From: Perognathus longimembris pacificus | Taxonomy: Eukaryota > Chordata > Mammalia > Rodentia > Heteromyidae | Direction: 5' to 3' | Length of the DNA stretch: 64,000 nucleotides | Assembly (NCBI RefSeq): GCF_023159225.1 | Contig: NC_063167.1 | Coordinates: 20,029,360 to 20,093,359, forward strand | Shown here: positions 1 to 11,900 of the stretch, piece by piece | Position numbering within the stretch: the first letter of the stretch is position 1 | Layout: every line of letters begins with the position of its first letter | Notes under the pieces: model-generated | The model's input: the letters and a program-made list of their open reading frames with translations, nothing else | What the model was told of the DNA's origin: nothing | The model's database searches: none | Made by a program: the position numbers and the translations under genes

Positions 1-550
1 GGGTGTCCTACAGGAATAAGGACACCAACTTGAACTGGGCAAGGTAAGTTTACTTTTGCACAGAAGGGTACACCGTCAGCCATAAGTCTGGCAAGCAAGA
101 CACAGAGCAGGCAGGCTGCTCCCATTTTAACCCCAATGCAGCAGGCCCAATGCAGTGGCTCAGATTGGTTGTGCTCAGGTTTACAATCTGCTCATCATTG
201 AAGGCTAGTTTGAAGAAGAAAGGACAGGATTTACATAAAGTGACCATTAAAAGACTTTGAGATAATATTAACAGTGTAGAAGCAAAATATACTCATACCT
301 TCTGCTGTTTACTTGAATAATCTGAGGTGTATATATTTTTTTAAGATGTGTCTTAATTACTCACACTCTCTGCTACTTTCTTGAACCATCTGAGGTGTGT
401 CTCAATTCTATTTTGGAATTACCGATTAAGACAAAACCTTACATTTTAAAAAATCCTATCCCAAAGCATTTCCTCTTTCCTTTTATCTACTTGCTGATAT
501 TGTCTAGAATAATCAACTGGAGCCTAGTAGCCACCTGCCAAGACAGGAAC

Positions 551-883
551 TTTTTATTTTTCTTACCAGTCCTAGGGCTTGGACTCAGGGCCTGAGCACT
601 GTCCCTGGCTTCTTTTTTTTTTTTTTTTGCCAGTCCTGGGCTTTGGACTCAGGGCCTGAGCACTGTCCCTGGCTTCTTTTTTTTTTTTTTTTTTGCCAGT
701 CCTGGGCTTTGGACTCAGGGCCTGAGCACTGTCCCTGGCTTCTTTTTGCTCAAGATTAGCACTCTAGCTCTTAAGCTACAGCGCCACTTCTGGCTTTTCC
801 TGTATATGTGGTACTCGGAATCAAACCCAGGGCTTCATGTATGCGAGGCAAGCACTCTACCACTAGGCCATATTCTCAGCCCT
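551..883 (-). repeat. IDL-Geo SINE with triplicated 3' tail
   Basis: Three consecutive copies of the tail unit (gccagtcctgg to actgtccctggcttc), at about 562-612, 628-677 and 694-744, separated by T tracts. The body then continues normally to the ID-like end near 883. Confidence 0.88.
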
Positions 884-2019
884 ACAGTTTTTGTCTTTTT
901 GTTTGAAACAAATCCAGATCCTTGCTCGTGCTAGACAAGAACTCCACCACTGAGCTACATCCCCAGCCTAGTTCTTGTTTTTTTTTTTTTTTAGCCATGT
1001 ACAAACAAAATATCAATAAATCTGTGGACCAAATATGGTCCAAATTTGCTTCCTACTGTTACCACTTCTGGAGACAGCCAGGAACAAATGAGAGATTTTA
1101 AACAAATAAATAAATGTGCATCTTAGAAGTGGCCAAGCTAGTTAGGAGGCTGTTGGTAGAGTTCAAGTGAGAAAATGAAGAAGGGCTAGGTGCCTCTGCA
1201 CCTTATAGCATAAGAGTCTTGCTAAAGTGTGCGCTAGCAACAGCAGCATCTTCGCTATTCTTAAGACTGAAAGATGAGTCTTCTGTCCCACATGGCTTTG
1301 TCATGTCTCCAGAGCCCATGGAGGCACCTGAGGAAGCAGAGGGAAATCGAGCAGACAGACCTTGGACCAGAGAGCCTTTTTAGGTGTGAAAGGCACCTGG
1401 GAATAAAGAAAACCTTGAGATTTTCAGGGATTTGCCCTTGTTTTAATTAAATAGGAAAGCCCTTCCCAGAAGCTTCCTAGCAGATTTCTCCTTCGATCTC
1501 ATGGGTCATTTGCCATCCACAGACTATTCACAACTGTTAAGTGGATGGCATTACCAGATCTAGTTTAGACTAATCATGATTTGATCCCTAGGGCTGAGTA
1601 CATTAATGCCCAACCAGATTGAGATCTGTTACTTAAAAAGAAAAAAAAAAGAGAGAATAGTTCTTTGGGAAGAACCCAGTGATAGCTACCATGGGAGATG
1701 ACTTCATCTGTGTGGTCTTTTTTTTCCCCTTTCTTTTCTTTTTGGTCGGTACTGAGGATTGGATTCAGGATCTCATGCTCATTAGGCAAGTGCTCTACAA
1801 CTTGAGGCACTCTTTAGCTCTGGTTATTTTGTGTGTGTGTGCGCGCGCATGTGCACAGGCACACGCACGTGCACACACACTCAACATGCACATGTGTAGT
1901 CCCTAAGACTTGAACTCAGCCTGGGCACTGTGCTGTCTCTGAGCCTCTAAGCATTTTTGCTCTAGGCTAGTGATCTATCACTTGCGCTGTACTTCTGTTC
2001 ATTCATTCATTCATTTATT

Positions 2020-2325
2020 GTGTTGGTACTGGAAATTGAGCTCAGGGATTCATTATACTTCTTGCTTTTTCACTCACAGCTAGTACTCTACTACTTGAGC
2101 CATGCCTGGGACTTGAACTCAGGGCCTGGGCACTGTCCCTGAGCCTCCTTATGCTCAAGGCTAGTAGTGCTCTACCACTTGGGCCATAGCACCTCTTCAG
2201 GCCTTTTCTGAGTAGTTTATTGGAGATTAGACTCTCATGGACTTTCCTGTCCTGCTGGCAGAGATCCTTAGATCTCAGCCTTCTGAATAGCTAGGATTAT
2301 AGGTGTGAGCCATTGGCACCCAGCT
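2020..2325 (-). repeat. B1-plus-Geo composite SINE remnant
   Basis: gggcctgggcactgtccctg then gctaggattataggtgtgag mark a minus-strand element; an extra ID-like fragment precedes it. Confidence 0.7.
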
Positions 2326-2394
2326 CACTTCCAACTTTTTGCTGATTGTCTGCCTAAGCAGACAGAGCTCAGCCTCTTAAGTAGCTAGGATTTG

Positions 2395-2544
2395 TGGCTT
2401 CTTTTTTGCTCAAGGCTAGCACTCTGCCACTTGAGCCACAGTGCCACTTCTGGCCATTTTCTATATATGTGGTGCTGAGGAATCGAACCCAGGGCTTCAT
2501 GTATACGAAGCAAGCACTCTTGTCACTAGGCCATATTCCCAGCC
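2395..2544 (-). repeat. IDL-Geo SINE fragment
   Basis: Missing the tail end; runs from ttttttgctcaaggctagca to ccatattcccagcc. Confidence 0.78.
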
Positions 2545-3120
2545 GCTGATTTTAATTTTAATACAGTTTTTTAATGTAAGACACAGTACCATTGTGAACA
2601 TTTTTATGTGTGTTTTATTTTTTATTACATATTTGAAAGAATTCTTTTGCTATAGCTTTCAGAAGAGAATTGCTAGATTGTAGGTTATGAATGCCAAGTT
2701 GCTTTTCAATGTGGTTGAATAAATTTATGCTTTTACTAGTAATATATAAGATACTGAAGTCATATTCTCTCCTACTCTTAAAAATAGACTTAAAAAAAGA
2801 CACAGATCTGGGGATTGAACTTGGCCTCCTGCCTGCTTGGCAAGTGGTCTACCACTTGAATTATGCCTATGTCCTTTTGCTTTTTATTGTTCAGATAGGG
2901 TCTCAGGCTAACTTTACTTCAAGTGACCTCAAAATTTTTCTTCCTACCTCATCTACCTCCAAGTATCTGTGATTATAAACATGTGTTTTATGCTTATAAT
3001 TAGACTTAAAGTTTTTTTATTGGCATAAACTACTTAACACAAAAGTGTTTCCTTGTTATTACTTTTTCTTGTGATCTTGATTAGCAGTTTGCTCATGACC
3101 AATGAAATTGAACATAGTTT

Positions 3121-3290
3121 GGTGCTGATGACTCAGTGCCTGTCATCCTAGCTAGTCAGGAGGCTGAAACCTGGAGGATGGCAGTTTGAAGCTGTTCTAG
3201 GTAGAAAAGTCTGTAAGTCTCCATCCAATTAATCAGCAAAATGCCTGTAATAGAGGCATAGCTCCTGAGTAGCCACCAGTGCCCAACTGT
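3121..3290 (+). repeat. B1-plus-Geo SINE fragment
   Basis: B1-like half (cctagctagtcaggaggctg) with a rearranged or missing Geo half. Confidence 0.6.
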
Positions 3291-3579
3291 CTTTTGTGTA
3301 CTAGTGATTTTTTTTACTATGGAGTCACCTTTTTTGGAACTTGTACAGTTAGGGAGACTAGGATCCTAGGAGATTTGCTTTTACTACATAAAAGACGTAT
3401 TTGGGCTGTGTCTTTCACAGATTTAGAATAAACAATGGATTTCAAGTAGTAGAACATGAGTTTAACCATTCTGGTGGGAAGCTATAGGTGTCTGTATTCC
3501 TGTATTCCTAGCTGCTCAATAGGCTGAGATCCCAGAATGGAGTTTCTAAGGCAGCTGGGGCAGGAAACTTCTTGAGACT

Positions 3580-3815
3580 TTTTGTTGTTTCTGATAATGG
3601 GGTTGGAACTCCGGACCTGGGCGCTGTCTCTTGAGTTTTTAAACTCAAGGCTAGTGCTCTAACACTTTGAGCCATAGCGCCACTTCCCGTTTTCTGGTGG
3701 TTAACTGGAGATAAGAGTCTCATGGACTTTCCTGCCTGGGCTGGCTTCAAACCACAATCCTGAGATCTCAGCTTCCTGAGTAGACAGGATTACCTGTGTG
3801 AGTTACCAGTGCCTG
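3580..3815 (-). repeat. B1-plus-Geo composite SINE
   Basis: ctccggacctgggcgctgtc to gtgagttaccagtgcctggc. Confidence 0.72.
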
Positions 3816-3917
3816 GCTGAAAAAAAAATTTTTTTTTTAACTCTAAAAAATATCAGTAGCCAGAGAAGGAGGTCATCATTGAAGAAGACCTCCCTTTAAG
3901 GCTTGTGTGGGGAGCTT

Positions 3918-4142
3918 TCTTTCTTTCTTTCTTTCTTTCTTTTTTTTTTTTTTTGCCAATCTTGGGGCTTGGACTCAGGGCCTGAGCACTGGTCCCTGGC
4001 TTCTTTTTGCTCAAGGCTAGCATTCTACCAGAGCCACAGCTCCACTTCTGGCTTTTTCTGTTTTATATGGTGCTGAGGAATCAAACCCAGGGCTTCATGC
4101 ATGCAAGGCAAGCACTCTACCGCTAAACTATATTCCCAGCCC
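3918..4142 (-). repeat. IDL-Geo SINE with TTTC-expanded tail
   Basis: A (TTTC)n/T tract leads into the element. Flanked by tgtggggagctttc and tgtggggaactttc. Confidence 0.82.
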
Positions 4143-4339
4143 ATGTGGGGAACTTTCAACCTTGAAATCATTAGGTAAATGACAGGACGGACACATGCTT
4201 CTCCTACAGAAGGACATCTACCTGTGTTGATTTTTTATGGCCTACAAATGACGTTATAAATATCCAAGTGACCCTGGTAAAAAGGTTCCTACTCCTGCTT
4301 TAAGGAAGAGGATTAGGGATTAGCCTCAAGTTCTCATTT

Positions 4340-4735
4340 GGCTTTCTTATTCACAGCTGGTATTTACCATTTGACCCATACATCAAGTCTGACACTTTGC
4401 TGGTTAATTGGAAATGGAGTCTTAAGGGTTTTTCTTTTTTTTTGGCCAGTCCTGGGGCTTGGACTCAGGGCCTGAGCACTGTCCCTGGCTTCTTTTTGCT
4501 CAAGGCTAGCACTCTCCCGCTTGAGCCACAGCGCCACTTCTGGCCATTTTCTGTATATGTGGTGCTGGGGAATTGAACCCAGGGCCTCATGTATAGGAGG
4601 CAAGCACTCTTGCCACTAGGCCATATCCCCAGCCCTTAAGGCTTTTTCTATCTAAGCAGTTTTTAAGCCTCCATCTTCTAGGTCTCAGCCTCTCAAGCAG
4701 CTAGGATTACAGGTAAGAGCCACTTGTACCCAATG
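4340..4735 (-). repeat. B1-plus-Geo SINE split by IDL-Geo SINE
   Basis: The IDL-Geo copy occupies about 4,432-4,635 with flanks cttaagggtttttct and cttaaggctttttct; the host element resumes afterwards with cagcctctcaagcagctagg. Confidence 0.78.
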
Positions 4736-4764
4736 AGAAGAAATTCCTTAAAAAGAGGCAAGTC

Positions 4765-5660
4765 GAGTTGGATGTGGTAGCTAGTAATCCCAGTACTCAT
4801 GGGGTTGAAGCAGAAGGACCACAAGTTTGAGGCTAGGCTAAGCTACATAGTGAGACACTTCAAAGAAAGAAAGAAGGAAAAGAGAACGGGAACTGGTGGC
4901 TCACTCCAAGAATCCTAGGTACTCAGAAGACTGAGATCTAAGGGTTGTGGTTCAGATCTAGGCTGGTAAGACAAATCTATGACTTGTATGTTCAATTAAC
5001 CAGCAAAAAGCTGGAACTGGGGTGTGACTCAAATGGTAGATTACCAGCCTTAAGCAGAAAAGGCTGAGTAAGAGCACAGGCCCTGAGAACATGAGTGAAT
5101 GAAAAAATAAAGGGGAGGATGAACCCAAATGATGGTATGACCCCAAAATGACTGTGTCAAGGAAGTTTTTTGGTTTTTTCCCAGTACTGGTGCTTGAATT
5201 CAGGGCCTGGGCACTGTCCCTGAGCTTCTTTTGCACAAGACTAGCACTCTACCACTTGAGCCACAGTGCCACTTCCAGTTTTCTGGTGGGTAATTGGAGA
5301 TAGAATCTCACAGACCTTCATGCCAGGGCTAAGATCCTCAGATCTTAACTTTCTAAATAGGTAGGATTTACAGGTATGAGTCAGCAATGCCTGGATCAAG
5401 TGTACTTTTTATGTATGTATGTATGTATTTATTTTTGTTTCCTGGGGGCTTGAATTCAGGTCCTGGGTACTGTCCCTGAGCCTCTTTGTGCTCAATGCTA
5501 GTGCTCTACCACTTGAGCCACAGCCCACTTCCGGCTTTTTCTGAGTCGTTTACTGAGAGTCTCAGGGACTTTGTTTGCCTGGGCTGGCTTCTAACCGTGA
5601 TCCCCAGATCTCCTTAGAGTAGCTTGGATTACAGGTGTGAGCCACTGGTGCCTGGCCAGT
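4765..5660. repeat. SINE cluster: B1 and three B1-plus-Geo copies
   Basis: B1-like (+) about 4,765-4,870, B1-plus-Geo (+) 4,880-5,095, B1-plus-Geo (-) 5,170-5,395 and 5,430-5,660. The last ends 137 bases before HDAC1 exon 3. Confidence 0.7.
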
Positions 5661-5797
5661 GTACATTTCTTGAGGCTTAAAGCTAATCAATTATTTATTC
5701 TGCTTAGTAATAACTAGGCAATAAGTATACAAAGTAGACTGGGTAAAGGCTGACAGTGGACAAAAATAACTTGCCCTTTCTCCCTTCTGCCCTCTAG

Positions 5798-5915
5798 CGC
5801 CCTCACAAAGCTAATGCTGAGGAGATGACCAAGTACCACAGCGATGACTACATTAAATTCTTGCGCTCCATTCGCCCAGACAACATGTCTGAGTACAGCA
5901 AGCAGATGCAGAGAT
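5798..5915 (+). CDS. HDAC1: HDAC1 exon 3
   Basis: Acceptor tctag precedes 5798 and donor gtaag follows 5915. It encodes 39 codons, [10 protein letters not shown] to KQMQR, plus one base of the next Phe. This is part of the amino-terminal deacetylase fold. Confidence 0.96.
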
Positions 5916-8900
5916 GTAAGTCTCTTCTATTCCTTCATTACTCTCAGTCTCCAGCTGGATTTCCCTTCCATTGGAAGTGCTGTCTCTCCCTTCCTTGGGC
6001 CTCCTTTTGATTGGCATCTGTTTTTTTTCCCTACAACCAAGGGTAGCTAAGTGATTTTTTTCCCCCTGCTCAGGTCTGGTTTTCTTTGTTTCCTGATTGT
6101 AAATAATAGGGGTTAGACATTCTCCAGTTAGGTCTTGGAGTATACAGTAACTGTAATGGGCAGTGCACTGACCTGGGAAGTAGACAATAGGTACAAGGCC
6201 CAGCTCTTAACTCTTCACTAACTGGCAGGTCACTTCCCCTTTGTCTTTTGTAAGATGGATTGGGCCTTGTGATCCTGACTCCTGTCCAAATGCAACTGCT
6301 CTGACTTTGTGAGAGTTGAGAGTTTAGAGGCCACTCAATAGACTCTAGATGATCTCATCTTTGAAATGAGGTGATTCTATGCCCTGCCTCCTGGGACCTG
6401 AAACTCCAGAACCCAGACCCCTCTCAGAAAGAGCCACACATTGGCTGAATTACTTTAGCTCTGGAAAAATCTCTCCAAATTTATGACAGCCAGATATGGT
6501 GTTACATACCTGTAATCCCAGTGCTCAAGAAGCTGAAGCAATTGAAGGCTAGCCTGCCCTACACAATGAGACCATGCCTAAGAAACCAAAAATAGGACCA
6601 AATGTCACATCTGACTTTCCTTTATGTTTATCTTATATCCTTAGGGTCTCATAAAATAGAGGAGCATAAAAGTATGTTCATAAGTTGTTGTTTTTAATGG
6701 TTCTGGGGTTTTACCTCAGAGTCCCATGCTTGCTATTGAGGTGCTCTACCAAACCAACAGCTCTTTTTGCATGAGTCTTTTGTTGTTTGTTTGTTGCCAG
6801 GGCAAGTTCAGGGCCTTGCGCTTACTTGGTTTGCAGTGTTCTATCTTTTGAAATATGTCTTCAACTCAGTTTTTTGCTGGTTAATTAGAAATGGAATCTC
6901 TCAGATTTTTCTGCCTGCACTGGGCTTTGAGCTAGATCTTAACCTTTTGAATAGCTAAGGTTGTAGGCAAGAACCCCCCCAGTGCCTGACTCCTCCCCCC
7001 CCCCCCCCTTCGGGTCATGAGGCTTGACCCAGGGCCTTGGTGCTATCCCTGAACTATTTTGCTCATGCCTTAAGGAGTCTCTCAGACTTTCCTGCCTGGG
7101 CCAACTTTGAACTGCAATCTTCAGATCTCAGCCTTCTGAGTAGCTAGGATTATAGATGTGAGCCACTAGCACCTAGATTTGTTTGTTTATGCCATTCCTG
7201 GAGCTTGAACTCCGGGCCTGGGCACTGTCTCTGAGCCTCTTTTGCTCAAGGCTAGCACTCTACCACTTGAAGAGCTACAGCGTCGTTTGTGGCTTTTTTC
7301 TGTTTATGTGGTACTGAGGAATTGAGCCCAGGGCTTCATGGGCTTCATGTATGCTAGGCAAGCACTCTACTACTAAATTACATTTCTATCCCTTAAACTT
7401 TTTTTTTTTTTTTTTGGCCAGTCCTGGGCCTTGGACTCAGGGCCTGACCATTGTCCCTGGCTTCTTTTTGCTCAAGGCTAGCACTCTGCCACTTGAGCCA
7501 CAGCGCCACTTCTGGCCGTTTTCTGTATATGTGGTGCTGGGGAATTGAACCCAGGGCCTCATGTATACGAGGCAAGCACTCTTGCCACTAGGCCATATCC
7601 CCAGCCCCCTTAAACTTTTTTAAAAAGGAGTTTAGTACTAAAAAGGATTGAGCTCAGGATTGTGAGCACTCTGCTACTTGAACCATGCCCAGTCCTTTTC
7701 CTTTAGTTTGTTTCACAGATAAGAGTGTACAGCTAGCCTAGAACTGTAGTCCTCCTATCTCCACCTCTCAAGTAGCTGGGATTGCAGCCATAAACCACCT
7801 AGCCTGGTTTATTTATGATGCCTTCTTGGGGGGGCAGTGAGTGTGCACGTGTGCACATGCACGCTAGTCCTTGGATTTAAACTCAGGACTTGGGCACTGT
7901 CCCTGATCTTTTTTACTTAGGGCTAGCACTCTACTACTTGAGCCACAGCTCCACTTCTGGCTTTTTTAGTGTTTAATTGGAGATAAGGATCTCACACTTT
8001 ACTGCTCAGGCTGGCTTTGAACTGCAAGCCTCAAATATTAGCCTTCTGAGTAGCCAGGATTACAGGTATAAGCCACCTGCAACTGGCCTGATGCCTTTTT
8101 TATTTATTTTTTGTCAGTCCTGGGGTTTGAACTCAGGGCCTAGGTACTATCCCTCAGCCTTTTTGTGTTCAAGGCTTTTGTGTTCTACCCCTTGAGCTAC
8201 AACACCACTTCCTGCCATTTTTTTTTAATCCACTGCTTATTTTGAAAACAATCTTTTCTGAAATATCCTATAATAGGAGGTGAGCTAATTGATGATTGAT
8301 GCCATTTTTTAAAATTTAAATTTATTTATTAATTAAAATTTTTTTGATAAGGTGTTGTGCAAAAAGGGTACAGTTATATAGTAGGGCAGTGTGTACATTT
8401 CTTGTGATATCTTACACCCTGTTTTACTTTCCCTTCCCTAGGTCAGGCAGACATATATACATTACCCAATGTACCAAGAACATGTACAGTAGCCACGTGG
8501 CCTACGCCAAAGAAAATTCGCCTAGGGCTTTAAATGTAATGTCGACATTAGACAATATGTCGACAGCAGTCTTATAAGAACATACATGCATAGCTTTTGA
8601 GCTATTGTATTCCACTGAGAGGTCAATTTTTGACCTTTATATGTTGAGTAGTTGTTTGGTTTTAGTTACATAATGTTGGGTCGTTGACCCAATCCTGTGG
8701 GAAATACCATTTGACAAGCAGTTTTTGGTTTCCCAGACCTGGTCTCTACTGTCTCTCTATCACCCCATCTTAACAGTCATATATCAGGGAGATCATGCCC
8801 CTTTGTTTTCTGTGTTCTAAGCTTGTCTCGCTCAACATTATTTGTTCAAGTTCTGACCTTTTCCCTGCGAATAACAATATTTCACCCTTCCTAAACACTA

Positions 8901-11900
8901 TGTAGTATTCCATTGTATATAGGTACCATATTTTTTGGATCCACTCATCTGTGGAGGGGCATCTGGGTTGTTTCCATATTTTGGCTATTGTGAATTGTGC
9001 AGCGATAAACATGGAAGTACAAATGTCTTTTTGATATCTTGGGACCTGTTGTTCAGGATAGATGCCTAGGAGTGGTATGGCTGGGTCATAGGGTAGGTCT
9101 ATATTGAGCTTTTTGAGAAACCTCCATACTGTTCTCCAAAGTGGTTGTGCTAATTTGCACTCCCACCAACAATGGAGAAGGGTTCCTTTTCCCCGCACCC
9201 CCTCCAGCATTTGTTGTTGCCTGAGTTCAGAGTATAGGCCATTCTAACTGGAGTGAGGTGGTATCTCAGGATTGTTTTTATTTGCATTTCCTTTACTACC
9301 AGGGATGTTGAACATTTCCTCATGTTTCTTTGCCATTTTTATCTCTTCTCTTGTGAAGTCTCTATTTAGCTCCTTTGCCCATTTCCTAATTGGTTAATTG
9401 GGCTTGGAGGGGCTTAGTTTTTTGAGTTCTCTGTAGATGACAGATATTAGGCCTTTGTTGCTGTGCTGGTGAAGATCCTTTCCCATAAGGTTGGCTGTCT
9501 TTCTATTTTGGTGGCTATGTCCTTAGCTGTGCAGAAACTTTTTAATTTGTAGTAGTCCCATTTGTCGAGTCTCTCCCATATTTGTTGTGCCCCTGGGACT
9601 CTATTCAGGAAGTTCCTTCCTGTGCCTATAAGTTCTAGCGTCATTCCTACTCTGTCCTTCAGTAGCTTCAAGGATTCAGGTCTGATATTGAGGTCCATGA
9701 TCCATTTTGAGTTGATCTTGGTGCATGGTGATAGGCTTGGGTCTACTTTGAGTTTTCTGCATATGGATGCCATTTTTTTAATAGACTTATAGATCTTGGT
9801 TTCTGAGAAATATCCTGAAACCAGCCCTTTGTTGACACTATTTTTTTTTTGCCAGTCCTGGTGCTTGGACTCAGGGCCTGAGCACTGTCCCTGTCTTCTT
9901 TTTGCTCAAGGCTAGCACTCTGCCAACTTGAGCCACAGCGCCACTTCAGGCCTTTTCTGCATATATTTCAAACACAAAAATTATTTTTAAAAAATCATAT
10001 AACAACTACTAGCCTAAAAAAGAAAATATGATGCAATATAGTTGAAGTTCACTTCTTGATCATATCTACTTTTTTTTTTGCCGGTCCTGGGGCTTGAACT
10101 CAGAGCCTGAGCACTGTTCCTGGCTTCTTTTTGTTTTGTTTTTTTGTTTTCTGTTTTTTTTGGCCAGTCCTGGGGCTTGGACTCAGGGCCTGAGCACTGT
10201 CCCTGGCTTCTTTTTGCTCAAGGCTAGCACTCTGCCACTTGAGCCACAGCGCCACTTCTGGCCATTTTCTGTATATGTGGTGCTGGGGAATCGAACCCAG
10301 GGCCTCATGTATATGAGGCAGGCACTCTTGCCACTAGGCCATATCCCCAGCCCCGATCATATCTACTTTTAAAAAAAATTTAATTTACTTGTCAAGGTGC
10401 TGTACAGAGGGGTTACAGTTACAAACATAAGGTAGTGAGTACATTTCTTTTTTTTTGTTTGTTTGTTTTTTGTTTTTTGTTTTTGCTAGTCCTGGGCCTT
10501 GGACTCAGGGCCTGAGCACTGTCCCTGGCTTCTTTTTGCTCAAGGCTAGCACTCTGCCACTTGAGCCACAGTGCCACTTCTGGCCATTTTCTATATATGT
10601 GGTGCTGGGGAATCGAACCCAGGGCTTCATGTATAGGAGTCAAGCACTTTTGCCACTAGGCTATATTCCCAGCCCCAAGTGAGTACATTTCTTGTCAAAC
10701 TCGTTACCCCCTCCTTCACAGATCCACTTTCTCATGGTCACCACAGTATAAGCTGTACTCTGAAGTTCATGTTCAATCCTGAACATCTCTTGATATGATA
10801 GAACTCCTTTGCTGTGTTTGGGGGTTTTGTCTTTGTTTTTGAGCTCCCACTGGCTTTTCACTTTTAACCCCCTCCACTTTCAATCCTCCACTTTTTGTAG
10901 TCTGCCTGAGCTCAGTCTGAACTGTGATTCTAAGTAGCTGGGATTCTGAGTAGCTGGGATTCTAATGTGAGCCACAGTGCCTGGCTTGTTTGCTTATTTG
11001 TTTTCTGAATTTCAAAAGGTTATACAGGGGTGTTACAATCTAACATTTAAGTGTCCAGGCTGGGTGCCAGTGGCTCCTGACTGTTATTCTAGCTACTCAG
11101 GAGGCTGAGATCTCAGGATCATAGTTCCCAGGCAGGAAAATTGGTGAGATTCCTATCTCCAATTAATCACCAAAAAAAATTGAAAGTGGAGCTGTGGCTC
11201 AAGTGGCTCAAGATAGAACCCTCTTAGCCTTGAGGGAAAGAAAAATGCTCAGGGACAGCACCTAGGCCCTGAATTCAAGCCCCAGTGCTGTGCATCAATC
11301 CATTTTTGTTTTGAGACTAGGTTCTTAGATGTTCTGCCAGGCTGGTCTCAAAGCTGCAGTCCTCCTGCCTCAGTGTTCTTGGTAGGGAGTGCCACTGCTC
11401 CGAGAAAGTGAATATCTGTTTATTCATTTTCCCCCTTTCCACGTTTAATCCCCTAGGCCCTTGAACCTGAAGAAAACTGATTAGCTGTTGGATTAGTGCC
11501 TGAAGGAAAATATTTTTTTCCTCATATCTAAAATTTTCACTCCCGTGGCAACTTGGAATTCCATATGGGAATATAAACAAAACTGTAGAAGTCTGTAGTA
11601 GAGAACTGCCAGAGGGGGAAATCAGTTGTCAGTGGTGAGTAGACTGGCCACAGGGATCAAAGTTCTTATTGACATAGCCTCCCAGTGTTTACCCAGGGAG
11701 CCCAGGCAGTGAGGAAGAGCAGCCTGCTGCTTGCTTACTCCCTGTGCAAGCACACTGTCAGAGCACCAAGTCTTTGGCACTCTTGAGGTCATTCCTGAGC
11801 TCAGCTGTGTCTTGATGTTACCAGTCTGGCTGGCTCCTCCCACCCTCCTCAGCTCAAGGCTTTTTCTCCTTGCTCCATTTTGGGAACCTGTGGTTAACAT

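Larger units (their letters stand above)
1..5797 (+). other. HDAC1: HDAC1 intron 2 (3' part), SINE-dense
   Basis: No exon is visible here. It holds SINE remnants of both the IDL-Geo and B1-plus-Geo types, ID-like monomers (about 900-970 and 1740-1825) and a purine/pyrimidine alternating GT/GC tract near 1830-1880. A probable old L1 remnant lies near 2640-2790, by resemblance to L1 ORF2 antisense. The first 250 bases are unique or old repeat that I could not identify. Confidence 0.8.

Noticed and set aside
8770..9773. Possible host gene encoding ORF2-like peptides
   Set aside because: It is a truncated, frame-broken LINE-1 in an HDAC1 intron.
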